Assembly (NCBI GenBank): GCA_963693285.1
Contig: OY848925.1
Coordinates: 6,612,932 to 6,676,931 of the forward strand
DNA length: 64,000 nucleotides
Origin: Xestospongia muta
Lineage: Eukaryota > Porifera > Demospongiae > Haplosclerida > Petrosiidae
Direction: 5' to 3'
Numbering within the stretch: the first letter of the stretch is position 1; each line of letters begins with the position of its first letter. Both the position numbers and the translations under genes were made by a program. This document shows positions 1 to 11,411 of this stretch, one piece after another. The notes beneath the pieces were generated by a model. That model was not told the DNA's origin. It was given only the letters and a program-made list of their open reading frames with translations, and did no database searches.

Positions 1-179
1 CGGGAATACTCAGGGGACAATGATGTAGCCACTATAAACCTCAGTTATAAATTAGTCTGTGCTAACAATAATTATTATGGAGTTGACTGTTCTGTCTTTT
101 GTGAACCTCAAGATAACGATACTGGACATTATATATGTAATCCTATCACTGGTGCTAAAGAATGTCTACCAGGTAGTTA
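1..179 (+). pseudogene. Partial Delta-like DSL exon (cut by window edge)
   Basis: The first bases are the middle of a Delta-like exon 3: they encode the end of the MNNL-DSL linker and the DSL domain (YYGVDCSVFC, then GHYICN and KECLPG). The sequence is nearly identical to 940-1113 of the next copy. After CLPG the reading runs into GTAGTTAAG, which could be a phase-1 splice donor, but no EGF, stalk or membrane exon follows before the next gene starts at 342. It is therefore either a truncated copy or the 3' remnant of a gene lying mostly outside the window. The MNNL part is outside, so function cannot be judged. Confidence 0.7.
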
Positions 180-341
180 AGTCTACAGAATGTATCATTA
201 TAACCATACATGGTAGAATATCTGTAGTACGTGCAATTTTTACTGTGGCTTCCTGTGTAGGAGTGATGAAAAATAAAAGGGAGTGATGTCAGAATTGTCA
301 TTATTTGCAATTGCTGTACACTTGGTGCAAGCTCAGTTAGA

Positions 342-2308
342 ATGATAAAATTTATCTTACTAGTTTGTATTCAGCTCCTGGTATTATGTGAAGTAAGTTC
401 TACTGTTACTAATAATGGCTTCCTAATTCATCTTTTCTTTTAACTATAGCATCTTCAAGCTCAAACATATCGTTTGGAGTTACAATTGTATACTTACAGT
501 AACCCAAATAGTTGGAATGATCAACAGATTTGTTGTGATATAGGTAGCATCTCAAAAACCTGTTATGCTCCCTGTGAAACAATGTTCACTATCTGTTTAC
601 GGTCTGGTAATACTAGTCACACTGATGATTCTTGTCCGTGGTCAAATCATATTAAAAACTCAGGAATAGTTAGTGGAGGAGATAATTTGACATTTACAGA
701 TTCTGTAGGTACTCTCAGTAATCCTATTGTATTTGAAGACAACAGTATTCCTCAGGTAAAAAAAATTAGTGAAAATTAAAATAGCAATCATTTCTGTTCT
801 TAGGTTGGAGTACAAGTATATTTCAAAGTAGAAGATAATGATTTAGGATGCTTTGATGATGATCTGTGCCAAAATGTTGTTGATCTTATTGACAAGATAT
901 TCATAGAAGTTCCCTTGGTAACAGGTACAATGACAACTTCACGAAAATACTCAGGGGACAACGGTGTAGCCACTATAAACCTCAGTTATAAATTAGTCTG
1001 TGCTAACAATAATTATTATGGAGTTGACTGTTCTGTCTTTTGTGAACCTCAAGATAACGATACTGGACATTATACGTGTAATCCTATCACTGGTGCTAAA
1101 GAATGTCTACCAGGTTTTATTAATCCTAGTACAAATTGTATTTGTACTACTGCTAGCAATCCTAACTGCTTATTAACCAGTACAACTGCAGAGAAAACAA
1201 GCATTCAACCTATTTCTACTAGTCAGACTGGTATTCCACCTGGTTCAACTAGTCAGACTGGTATAGCTATTATAACAACATTCATTGGAATAGTAAAGAC
1301 ACCAGAAATATCAGCTGTGATCATTACTACTTCATCAATAACTACAAAATTAACCCAAACATTAATTAGTACAAGTCTTAGTCTCACAGTCACTGGAAAA
1401 AGTTCGCATATAAATGTGCAAACAAGCATTCAACCTATTTTTACTAGTCAGACTGGTATTTCACCTGGTTCAACTATTCAGATTGGTATAACTTCTATTG
1501 CACCAACAGTCAAACCAGAGTGTAAGCTGCAGAATAAACCTGTCACAAAATGTTTAAATATTTTCTTTAACAGTGTCCACTATCCCTATACCAGCTATTA
1601 CTGGAAGTGTAGCAGGGTTAATATTTATTATTGTAATATTTATTCTTATCATTGTATTGGTTATGTGGCTTGTCAAACGAAAGCAGAATCATCACAAAAT
1701 CAAAGGTATGTATTTATAAATTGTCATTTAATTTTTATTTTCAATATAAGAAGTAACCACAAGTCTTTATATAATTATCATATTATATGTCATCAGATAA
1801 TGGAGAATTGGATTGTGAGAATAATTCTGTTGATGTTCTTAAAATGGAACATCTTATGTATGAAGCACCAGATGATCTATTGAAAGCTATAGAATTAGTA
1901 CCTAATCCACTTTATGGTAGAACAGCAGAAAGGGAGAAACAATCCACGTCTGGTTTGGATACTATAGAATTAGTACCTAATCCACTTTATGGTGGAACAG
2001 CAGAAAGGGAGAAACAACCCACGTCTGGTTTGGATACTATAGAATTAGTACCTAATCCACTTTATGGTGGAACAGCAGAAAGGGAGAAACAACCCACGTC
2101 TGGTTTGGATACTATAGAATTAGTTCCTAATCCACTTTATGGTGGAACAGCAGAAAGAGAAAAGGAATCCAAGTTTCATTCCTCTGAATCACAACACATG
2201 TTACTAAGCATCAAAAAAGTGGCCCCACCCACACTTAATTATGACTATGTGGAACATCGACAGACGTCAGCACTAAATACTCCAACTTATGACCACATTA
2301 GGTCATGA
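342..2308 (+). CDS. Delta-like Notch ligand without EGF repeats (MNNL-DSL-mucin stalk-TM-NPLY tail)
   Basis: Five exons can be read: 342-392, 450-755, 804-1521, 1574-1705 and 1797-2308, all with GT-AG borders and matching phases. Exon 1 is a signal peptide (MIKFILLVCIQLLVLCE). Exon 2 has the cysteine pattern of the MNNL domain. Exon 3 holds the DSL domain (NYYGVDCSVFCEP...GHYTCN...CLPGF), then about 130 residues rich in Ser/Thr with STSQTGIPPGS-like repeats instead of EGF repeats. Exon 4 is one hydrophobic helix ending in KRKQNHHK. Exon 5 is a cytoplasmic tail with four copies of a 25-residue repeat carrying NPLYGG/GR. MNNL + DSL is the Notch-binding part of Delta/Jagged proteins, so this should be a cell-surface Notch ligand. 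The lack of EGF repeats and the NPxY tail are unusual. All frames are intact. Confidence 0.85.
1884..2170 (+). repeat. 75-bp coding tandem repeat (NPLY tail repeats)
   Basis: About four direct repeats of 75 bp encode the unit ELVPNPLYGGTAEREKQPTS plus GLDTI in the tail of the first Delta-like gene. Each unit carries one NPLY. NPxY is a known docking motif for PTB-domain and clathrin-adaptor proteins; its use here is inference. Confidence 0.9.
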
Positions 2309-2514
2309 TCATGTGACAATGACATCATAATGATACTATACATTAAATAAAAGTTATTATTGTTTAGTCACTGTGATATAATGTTCAATTATGGATTTAG
2401 AATTGTAGTTTTATCAATAATTTTCTAACAAAGTTATCAATACTGGTGACTGATACTGTGGTATATCACGAGAGTGACTGGAACAATTAACGTTGACGTT
2501 CTGGGAATACTCCG
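2309..2514. other. Intergenic 3' flank shared between Delta-like copies
   Basis: Non-coding. It closely resembles the 3' flank of the Delta-like gene at 11412-11630, including the stretch around GTTGACGTTCTGGGAA. At about 2515 the similarity jumps to the stalk/TM intron of another copy (CCAGAGTGTAGGCTGTTGAAT), which marks a recombination junction. Confidence 0.6.
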
Positions 2515-4318
2515 TTGATTATTAAACATTATTATCCAGAGTGTAGGCTGTTGAATAAATTTGTCACAAAACGTTTAAGTATTTCTTTAATAGTGTCCAT
2601 TATCCCTATACCAGCTATTACTGGAGGTGTAGCAGGGTTAATATTTATCATTGTAATATTTATTCTTATCATTGTATTGATTATGTGGCTTACCAAACGA
2701 AAGCAGAATCATCACAAAATAAAAGGTATGTATTTATAAATTGTTATGTCATTTATTTTCAATATAAGAAGTAACCAGAAGTCTTTATATAATTATCATA
2801 TTATATGTCACCAGATAATGGAGAATTGGATTACGAGAATAATTCTGTTGATGTTCTTAAAATGGAACATCTTATGTATGAAGCACCAGATGATCTGTTG
2901 AAACCTATCTATGCCAATGAAGTTAAAGAGAAAGCCACACCCTCTCATTATGATGAGGCAACATTAAGAACAGTTCCAAATGAACTATATAATACAATAG
3001 ATAAAGGGACACCTCCTCCTCTTGAGTATTCCAGTCTCAATTATAATCAGTATGAGAGTATAAACTTGGGTATGGACCTGGCAAGTAATCCAGTTTCTAA
3101 TCCATTATATGGTAGAACATTAGAAATACAGGAACAACCCACGTCTTCTTGATGATGTCTGTGATAAAATTTTGATCTTATTGATAAGATATTCATAGAA
3201 GTTCCCTTGGTAACAGGTACCATGACAACTTCACAGGAATACTCAGGAGACAATGATGTAGCCACTATAAACCTCAGTTATAAATTAGTCTGTGCTAACA
3301 ATAATTATTATGGAGTTGACTGTTTTGTCTTTTGTGAACCTCAAGATAACGATACTGGACATTATACGTGTAATCCTATCACTGGTGCTAAAGAATGCCT
3401 ACCAGGTTTTGTTAATCCTAGTACAAATTGTACTATTAGCAATCCTAACTGCTTATTAACCAGTACAACTGCAAAGAAAACAAGCATTCAACTAGTGTTG
3501 TAAAAGTATTGAATTTGTATTTAGTTACTGTTATTGTTATTGTACAAAATTTGTTTGAATTTTAGTTTTTGTTATTGATTGTTCACAAAATTGATGTGAG
3601 TATTTGCTTTAGTTATTGTTAGTGAATCAAATTTTTGTTATTGTTATTGATGAAAGTCTATTTCAAAGGATAACATTTAAGTGCCAAATGTACAATGTCA
3701 AATGTTTAAGTAAAATTACATTGGGACCTTTTTGACTTTGCCAAAGCTGACTCTTTTTCCTTTATAAAGTTCTTCTCCTTTTGAACGAAACAAATAAATC
3801 CTCATATAAACAGCCAAGTCAGGTGATGACTTGTGGTATTGCATCTTGTTTACACATCAATGTGTTAATAATTTTTTTCTTATTTTACTAGTATAGAGCT
3901 GCAATTTTTGTTTTAGTTATTGTTTGTTAATGATTTCTAACTAATTTTAGTTATAGTTTTGTTATTGTTAACAATAATGATTTCCTATTTACAAAAATGG
4001 TTTTAGTTTTAGTTATTGTTAAACAACTACAACACTACATTCAACCTATTTCTACTAGTCAGACTGGTATTCCACCTGGTTCAACTAGACAGACTGGTAT
4101 AGCTATTATAACAACATCCATTGGAATAGCAAAGACACCAGAAATATCAGCTGTGATCATTACTACTTCATCAATAACTACAAAATTAACCCAAACATTA
4201 ATTAGTACAAGTCTTGATCTCACAATCACTGGAAAAAGTTCGCATGTAAATGTGCAAACAATAGGTGGAGTGTCACCAAGTACAAGACTTGATCCCACAG
4301 TTGTTGGAGGAGGTAATA
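2515..4318 (+). pseudogene. Chimeric, broken Delta-like copy interrupted by a hAT MITE
   Basis: The segment has no MNNL exon at its start. It opens inside the intron before the membrane exon, then has a membrane exon (about 2590-2727) and a tail exon (2815-3152; motifs [26 protein letters not shown], one NPLYGR) ending at a stop. From about 3153 the sequence changes without a gap to the middle of an MNNL/DSL exon (LIDKIFIEVP, then the DSL domain, 3180-3420). This exon is split by the mobile element at 3493-4037 and resumes at 4038-4318 as the Ser/Thr stalk. It ends at the usual donor GGAGGAG|GTAATA. The order (tail before DSL) and the insertion make it a product of unequal exchange plus transposition. 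The tail part could still be expressed only by fusion to something else. Confidence 0.75.
3493..4037. mobile_element. Non-autonomous hAT-type element (MITE)
   Basis: A 545-bp insertion in a Delta-like exon. It is bounded by the 10-bp terminal inverted repeat TAGTGTTGTA (3493-3502) / TACAACACTA (4028-4037) and flanked by a perfect 8-bp target duplication CATTCAAC (3485-3492 and 4038-4045). The uninterrupted copies of this exon read AAGCATTCAACCTATTTCTAC, so the empty site is known. The 8-bp duplication is the hallmark of the hAT superfamily. No transposase ORF fits inside; the interior is AT-rich with many GTTATTGTT runs. Confidence 0.85.
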
Positions 4319-4351
4319 ATAAATAATAGGGCCACATCTTCCTGCCTATAT

Positions 4352-6589
4352 AAGATACTACTAGTTTGTATTCAGCTCCTGGTATTATGTGAAGTAAGTT
4401 CTACTGTTACTAATAATGGTTTCCTAATTCATCTTTTCTTTTAACTATAGCATCTTCAAGCTCAAACATATCGTTTGGAGTTACAATTGTATACTTACAG
4501 TAACCCTAATAGTTGGAATGATCAACAGATTTGTTGTGATATAGGTAGCATCTCAAAACCTGTTATGCTCCGTGTGAAACAATGTTCACTATCTGTTTAC
4601 GAACTGGTAATACTAGTCACACTGATGATTCTTGTCCGTGGTCAAATCATATTAAAAATTCAGGAATAGTTAGTGGAGGAGATAATTTGACATTTACAGA
4701 TTCTGTAGGTACTCTCAGTAATCCTATTGTATTTGAAGACAACAGTATTCCTCAGGTAAAAAAAAATTAGTGAAAATTAAAATAGCAATCATTTCTGTTC
4801 TTAGATTGGAGTACAAGTATATTTCAAAGTAGAAGATAATGATTTAGGATGCTTTGATGATGATCTGTGCCAAAATGTTGTTGATCTTATTGATAAGATA
4901 TTCGTAGAAGTTCCCTTGGTAACAGATACCATGACGACTTCACAGGAATACTCAGGGGACAACGGTGTAGCCACTATAAACCTCAGTTATAAATTAGTCT
5001 GTGCTAACAATAATTATTATAGAGTTGACTGTTCTGTCTTTTGTGAACCTCAAGATAACGATACTGGACATTATACGTGTAATCCTATCACTGGTGCTAA
5101 AGAATGTCTACCAGGGTTTGTTAATCCTAGTACAAATTGTATTTGTACTGCTAGCAATCCTAACTGCTTATTAACCAGTACAACTGTAGAGAAAACAAGC
5201 ATTCAACCTATTTCTGCTAGTCAGACTGGTATTCCACCTGGTTCAACTAGTCAGATTGGTATTCCAGCTGGTTCAACTAGTCAGACTGGTATAGCTATTA
5301 TAACAACATCCATTGGAATAGCAAAGACCATTACACCAGAAATATCAGCTGTGATCATTACTACTTCATCACTAACTACAAAATTAACCCAAACATTAAT
5401 TAGTACAAGTCTTGATCTCACAGTCACTGGAAAAAGTTCGCATGTAAATGTGCAAACAATAGGTGGATTGTCACCAAGTACAATACTTGATCCCACAATT
5501 GTTGGAGGAGGTAATGAATAAATAATAAGGCCACACCTTCCTGCCTATATAAGATACTGCACTGTATGACATCTATGATCAATTATAAAACCTATCACCT
5601 TAATGTGTTATTGTGTAACATTTCTTTCTCCTTTTACAGGAGCACCTGGTGATACACAAGTCATCATTGGTATCGTTTTGGCTACCTGATTTGTCTTGTT
5701 ACTAATTGGTGCAACGATAATTATATTTGCCCTCTTAATATCCCGAGGGAGAAGACTTGCAAAGACCGGATCATTGCCAGGTTAGTGTATGTATAATATA
5801 ATTCATAACTATAGTACAACACCTATATTTATTTCATAACACTCGATGATGTTGTGGTTATCTGTAATTGGTTATTGTTTAATTCAATTTTCCTTTCATC
5901 CAGGTGCAGTCAATGGCACACTCTCAAATCATTATTATTCATCGGTTAAAGATCCTGAGTTAAAGGGAGTGAAATCACTAGACAATCCTATGTACGGAGG
6001 AGAACCAGATAATATAGATCAGAAAACAATTAATGAACATACTTATGAATACCTATCAACTCCTGCAACTAATGTATTAAGTAGTGGAAGTTATGAAGAT
6101 ATGCAACCTGGTAATGACCGTATCAGTCCCACTCAATATGGTACTTTATATGAGACTCCGTTTGACGGAGCTAAACTTGAAAAAGACCAAGACAACACAC
6201 AGTCTTCAATTGATATTCATTTAGATAACGAGCTCTATGGTTCTGTTGGACTAACTAATAAAGAGATGTATGAAATTCCTTTGGACAGTCATCCACAAGA
6301 TTATGAAGAAGCTGTCTTTAGTCCAACTAATACAGTTGACTCCAAACAGAGTTATACCCTGCAGAATGCTCTGTATTCTCAAGGCAAGAGAGCTTCTAGT
6401 CCCACAGATTATGAGGAACCAGTTGTTAGTCCTAGTCCAGTAGGTAGACAAGAAGACAACATTTATGTCTCAATGAATTATTCTGATAACATATATACAG
6501 TACCTGTTGAGCCAACTTCAGCTGAAGAATTTACAACTTATGAAATACCCAAACAAGCCAATAAACATGATCTGCCATGGAAGAAATAA
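4352..6589 (+). pseudogene. Delta-like copy with distinct tyrosine-rich tail; frameshift and nonsense codon
   Basis: Exon 1 keeps only the end of the signal peptide (LVCIQLLVLCE); its ATG half is missing, replaced by sequence from the preceding copy. Exon 2 (about 4451-4752) carries a 1-base deletion near 4556 (TCAAAACC against TCAAAAACC), which shifts the MNNL frame. Exon 3 (4805-5510) encodes an intact DSL and Ser/Thr stalk. Exon 4 (5640-5780) is a membrane helix of a different type (VIIGIVLAT, stop, FVLLLIGATIII) with TGA at 5687-5689. Exon 5 (5904-6589) is an open tail of about 229 residues with many tyrosine motifs (NPMYGG, TYEYL, LYETP, MYEIP, IYVSMNY, IYTVP, TYEIP). Three separate defects argue for a pseudogene, although the tail frame is still open. 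Confidence 0.75.
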
Positions 6590-6763
6590 ATTTAATTATT
6601 GAACAGTAAAAATTTAATAATATTATTATTACTAATAAAATGAGAAAGCATATACAATATATGGTATAATTAAAATCCAAGAAACCTTTAAATGCACTGA
6701 TTACTTCTATATCAATTTTGACTTCTGTTATTGTTTCTCTACAGTTAGTCCGAAGAGTTGACA

Positions 6764-8315
6764 ATGAATAAAATATTATTTTGTATTCAACTTTTATTCT
6801 TGTTTATAGTAAGTTTAACTTTCTGCTTCTGTGATGTGTTATCTGTGGACACTTCTGTACAAATCACCACTGTTCCAATTGCTACACCTATAAGCACCTC
6901 TGTACCAACTACCACTGTTCCCATTGCTATACCTGTAGACACCTCTGTACCAAGTATCACCGTTCCCATTGCTACAACTGTGGACACCTCTATACCAACT
7001 ACCACCGTTCCCATTGCTACACCTGTGGACACCTCTATACCAACTACCACCGTTCCCATTGCTACACCTGTGGACACCTCTATACCAACTACCACTGTTC
7101 CCATTGCTACACCTGTGGACACCTCTGTACCAAGTATCAACGTTCTGATTGCTACATCTATAGACACCTCTGTACCAACTACCACCTCTCCCATTGCTAC
7201 AACTCTGGACACCTCTGTACCAAGTATCACTGTTCCCATTGCTACACCTGTGGACACCTCTGTACCAACTACCACTGTTCCCATTGCTACACCTGTGGAC
7301 ACCTCTGTACCAACCTACCACCTCTCCCATTGCTACAACTCTGGACACCTCTGTACCAAGTATCACTGTTCCCATTGCTACACCTGTGGACACCTCTATA
7401 CCAACTACCACTGTTCCCATTGCTACACCTATAGACACCTCTGTACCAACTACCACCGTTCCCATTGCTACAACTCTGGACACCTCTATACCAACTACCA
7501 CCGTTCCCATTGCTACACCTATAGACACCTCTGTACCAACTACCACCGTTCCCATTGCTACAACTCTGGACACCTCTGTACCAACTACCACCGTTCCCAT
7601 TGCTACACCTGTGGACACCTCTGTACCAACTACCACTGTTCCCATTGCTACACCTGTGGACACCTCTGTACCAACTACCACCTCTCCCATTGCTACAACT
7701 CTGGACACCTCTGTACCAAGTATCACTGTTCCCATTGCTACACCTGTGGACACCTCTATACCAACTACCACTGTTCCCATTGCTACACCTATAGACACCT
7801 CTGTACCAACTACCACCGTTCCCATTGCTACACCTATAGACACCTCTGTACCAACTACCACCGTTCCCATTGCTACAACTCTGGACACCTCTATACCAAC
7901 TACCACCGTTCCCATTGCTACACCTATAGACACCTCTGTACCAACTACCACCGTTCCCATTGCTACACCAGTGGACATCTCTGTACCAACTACCACTGTT
8001 CCAATATCCACGAGAAGCATACCAGTTAACACTTCAGACCTGATAATTGCAGTGTCTACAGCAACTACAGTTATAATAGTCTTGTTCATAGTAACTGGTT
8101 TGGTTTGTACTATTTATTATAAGTACAGAACACCACACTCAACCACTGAACAAGAAGATACTCCTATTATGGTCACAGATATACCATTAGCTGATAACGA
8201 AGCTTACCATGTACATGTACATGTACAAGAGAGTCATATACTGCTGACTAATACTGAAGTATATTACATCAATATACAAGAAACTGATATACCAGTGGCT
8301 GACAATTGCAACTAA
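6764..8315 (+). CDS. Mucin-like membrane protein of 45-bp repeats, with a 1-base insertion
   Basis: The frame starts at ATG 6764 with a signal peptide (MNKILFCIQLLFLFIVSL). It continues as about 25 copies of a 15-residue Ser/Thr/Pro unit, DTSVPTTTVPIATPV. At about 7313-7315 one copy reads CCAACCTACCACC instead of CCAACTACCACC; the extra C moves the same repeat into the next frame, which stays open to 8315. That frame ends with a membrane helix (residues around AVSTATTVIIVLFIVTGLV) and a tail of about 70 residues (ADNEAYHVHV, TNTEVYYINIQETDIP). Without the extra base this would be one type I surface mucin of about 515 residues. The repeat is also open in other frames on both strands because its length is a multiple of three; those readings are not genes. 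The insertion may be real or an assembly error in a repeat. Confidence 0.7.
6845..8010. repeat. 45-bp minisatellite within the mucin-like gene
   Basis: About 25 head-to-tail copies of a 45-bp unit around GACACCTCTGTACCAACTAC. Variants such as GTACCAAGTATCACTG and CCCATTGCTACAACTCTG recur in blocks, which suggests expansion by copying groups of units. Confidence 0.95.
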
Positions 8316-8443
8316 TAATGAAGACTTATTATATGATGAGATTGTGATTATTACATAATTAATTTTTTAATCAAAATTGATGTCACAGGAAGTACAGGCG
8401 GAAGTACTTTCTAGGCGTGGTTAGCAATTATTATTGTATAGCA

Positions 8444-11411
8444 ATGGAGCAAAAATATTTAGTGACAGTGCTGTTCTTTCTAAAAGTGGTACGCCAAACA
8501 AGAAATAATTGAAATTATAATAATATATAAACAATTCTTCTCTCCTACAGTTTATACAGAGCACCAGTGGAACTTACAATCTTCAGTTTCAATTCCATCA
8601 TTACAGCAATCCTGGTGGTCGTGCAGAAGGGGGGTGCTGTGAAGATTATACATGTTTTTTTTCAACAAGCTGTAATACTAACTTTGAAATATGTCTACGA
8701 AATGGAGGTACATCTCACAATAATAATGGTGGCTGTCTTCCAAACACTAGTCTCAATCCTGGTGATGTTGGTGGAAATTATATTAATTTTGGCAGTAAAA
8801 TAGGTCAAATTAATAATCCTTTCAGTTACAGTGGAAGTACAATATCACAGGTATATGATAACTGGATAGGTTTTAAATTAATCTATTTCTTTCCAGTCTG
8901 GTTATCAACTCTATTTAAATGTATTTGATTACGACTCCGTTACGTCACATGATCTTATTGATAAGATCTTTGTTGAAGTATCCTCTACACCCACGTCAGT
9001 CCAATCACAAAAGATCACTGGAATACATAACAGAGCATCATTAGTACTGAGTTATACACTATCTTGTGCACAGAACTATTATGGAACAGACTGTTCTGTG
9101 TACTGTATACCATATGATGACAATCAAAATGGACACTATACTTGTGACAGTACTACTGGTAATAAAGTCTGCCTTTCAGGATGGCAAAATCCTGGAAACA
9201 ATTGCAAAGATGGTTAGTTAATAACAATTATTATATTTTCATCCTTCTATTTGGTTTTTAGTTGCTTGTGAGTTAGTTTGTGGACAAGGTGGAAATTGTA
9301 CAAATAGTACTTGTGTCTGTAATGATGGATGGACAGGAGATCATTGTGATACACCTCAGTGTGCCGTGGGTTGTCACCCTGAAGGAGGATATTGTGATAC
9401 TCCTAATGAATGTACATGTTATGAAAATTGGATTGGTACAAACTGCAGTGAGTCTTTGTGTGCACCTAACTGCAGCTCAGTGGGTGGTAACTGTAGTATT
9501 CCTGGACAGTGTATCTGCTTACCAGGATACACTGGAGATAATTGTGATATAGGTCAGTACTATAATGATTAGATAGTAGTAAATATTTGGTATGTGGAAC
9601 AATGTTAATTGTTATTATAACACAGATATGTTACCATGTGAACATCAAATGCCCTGTCAAAATGGTGCAAATTGTACTAACAATGGCAGTAATGGACAAT
9701 ATATCTGTAAATGTTTAGCTGGTTATACTGGGAGTGATTGTGAAGATGATATTAATGAGTGTTTAACAGAACCTTGTCATAACGATAGTACTTGTAGAGT
9801 AAGAAAGCTCTATAATATGACTAGAAATTATATTATTAAATTCTAGAATCTACCTGGTGACTTTAAGTGCTTGTGTTTGTCAGGATGGACTGGAAATTTA
9901 TGCAAAGAAGATATCGATGAGTGTGCCCCTGATCCTTGTCTTAATAATGGTACATGTATAGATTTGGTTAATAGCCATTATTGTCAGTGTACAACAGAGT
10001 TTGTAGTAAGTGAGTAATTGTTAAGTAATAGTTCAGAATACATTTCATCTTCAAGGGTTTGAACTGTGATTTAGAAGTTAACACATGTATCCCTGATCTG
10101 TGTGAAAATAATGCAACTTGTGTCAACCTCTTTACAAACTATACTTGTTTATGTCCAACTGGTTATACTGGAAACAATTGCGAGTTTAGTTTCTCCAGTA
10201 CTGTTAGTTCTTCTATTGCACCAACAGTCAAACCAAAGTGTAAGCTGTTGAATAAACTTGTCAAAAAAGGTTTAAATATTTTCTTTAACAGTATCCACTA
10301 TCCCTATACCAGCTATTACTGGAGGTGTAGCAGGTTTAATATTTATCATTGTAATATTTATTCTTATCATTGTATTGGTTATGTGGTTTGCCAAACGAAA
10401 GCGGAAACATCACAAAATCAAAGGTATGTATTTATAAATTGTCATGTCATTTATTTTCAATATAAGAAGTAACCAGAAGTCTTTATATAATTATCATATT
10501 GTATGTCACCAGATAATGGAGAATTGGATTACGAGAATAGTTCTGTTGATGTTCTTAAAATGGAACATCTTATGTATGAAGTACCAGATAATCTATTGAA
10601 ACCTATCTATGCCAATGAAGTTAAAGAGAAAGCCACACCCTCTCGTTATGATGAGCCAGCATTACGAACAGTTTCAAACGAACTATATAATATAATAGAT
10701 AAAGAGACACCTCCTACTCCTGAGTATTCCAGCCTCAATTTCAATCAATATGAGAGTGTAAACATGGGTATGGGCCTACCTAGTGATCCAGTTTACAGTC
10801 AACTAGAAAGAAAAGAGCAACATAGATTTAGTTCAGATACTGATAAATTAATTCCTAATCTACTTCACGGTGGAACACCAGAAAGGGAGGAACAACCCAC
10901 GTCTAATATGGATACTGAAGAATTAGTTCCTAATCCGCTTTACGGAGGAACACTAGAAAGGGATGAACAACCCACGTCTAATATGGATACCGAGGAATTA
11001 ATTTCTAATCCACTTTATGGTGGAACACTAGAAAATGAGGAACAACCCACGTCTAATATGGATACCGAGGAATTAATTTCTAATCCACTTTATGGTGGAA
11101 CACTAGAAAATGAGGAACAACCCACATCTAATATGGATACTGAGGAATTAATTTCTAATCCACTTTATGGTGGAACACTAGAAAATGAGGAACAACCCAC
11201 GTCTAATATGGATACTGAAGAATTAATTCCTAATCCACTTTACGGAGGAACACTAGAAAGAGAAGAGGAATCCAAGTTTCATTCCTCTGAATCACAACAC
11301 ATGTTACTAAGCAATGAAAAAGTGGCCCCACCCACACTTAATTATGACTATGTGGAACATCGACAGACGTCAACACTAAATACTCCAACTTATGACCACG
11401 TTAGGTCATGA
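8444..11411 (+). CDS. Delta-like Notch ligand with EGF repeats and NPLY-repeat tail
   Basis: Nine exons join in frame: 8444-8488, 8551-8850, 8897-9212, 9262-9552, 9626-9798, 9847-10005, 10056-10239, 10292-10423 and 10513-11411. The order is signal peptide (MEQKYLVTVLFFLKV), MNNL domain, DSL domain ([11 protein letters not shown]...GHYTCD...CLSGW), three Delta-type EGF repeats in exon 4, then further EGF repeats including calcium-binding types (DDINECLTEPC, DIDECAPDPC). A short Ser/Thr stalk, one membrane helix and a tail of about 300 residues follow. The tail carries NELYNIID, YSSLNFNQYE, DPVYSQL, a degenerate LLHGG unit and five NPLYGG repeats of 25 residues. It should act as a transmembrane ligand of Notch on neighbouring cells. 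No defects are seen. Confidence 0.92.
10840..11260 (+). repeat. 75-bp coding repeat in Delta-like tail
   Basis: Six 75-bp units encode ELISNPLYGGTLENEEQPTS-type repeats. Three central units are almost identical at the DNA level, which indicates recent expansion. The first unit is degenerate (LLHGG instead of PLYGG). Confidence 0.92.

Noticed and set aside
6787..8089. Long minus-strand ORFs (171 and 416 residues, VVVGTEVSTGVAMGT repeats)
   Set aside because: They are the complement of the 45-bp mucin repeat, open only because the unit is a multiple of three without stops. They have no signal peptide, and the + strand reading has signal peptide and membrane helix.
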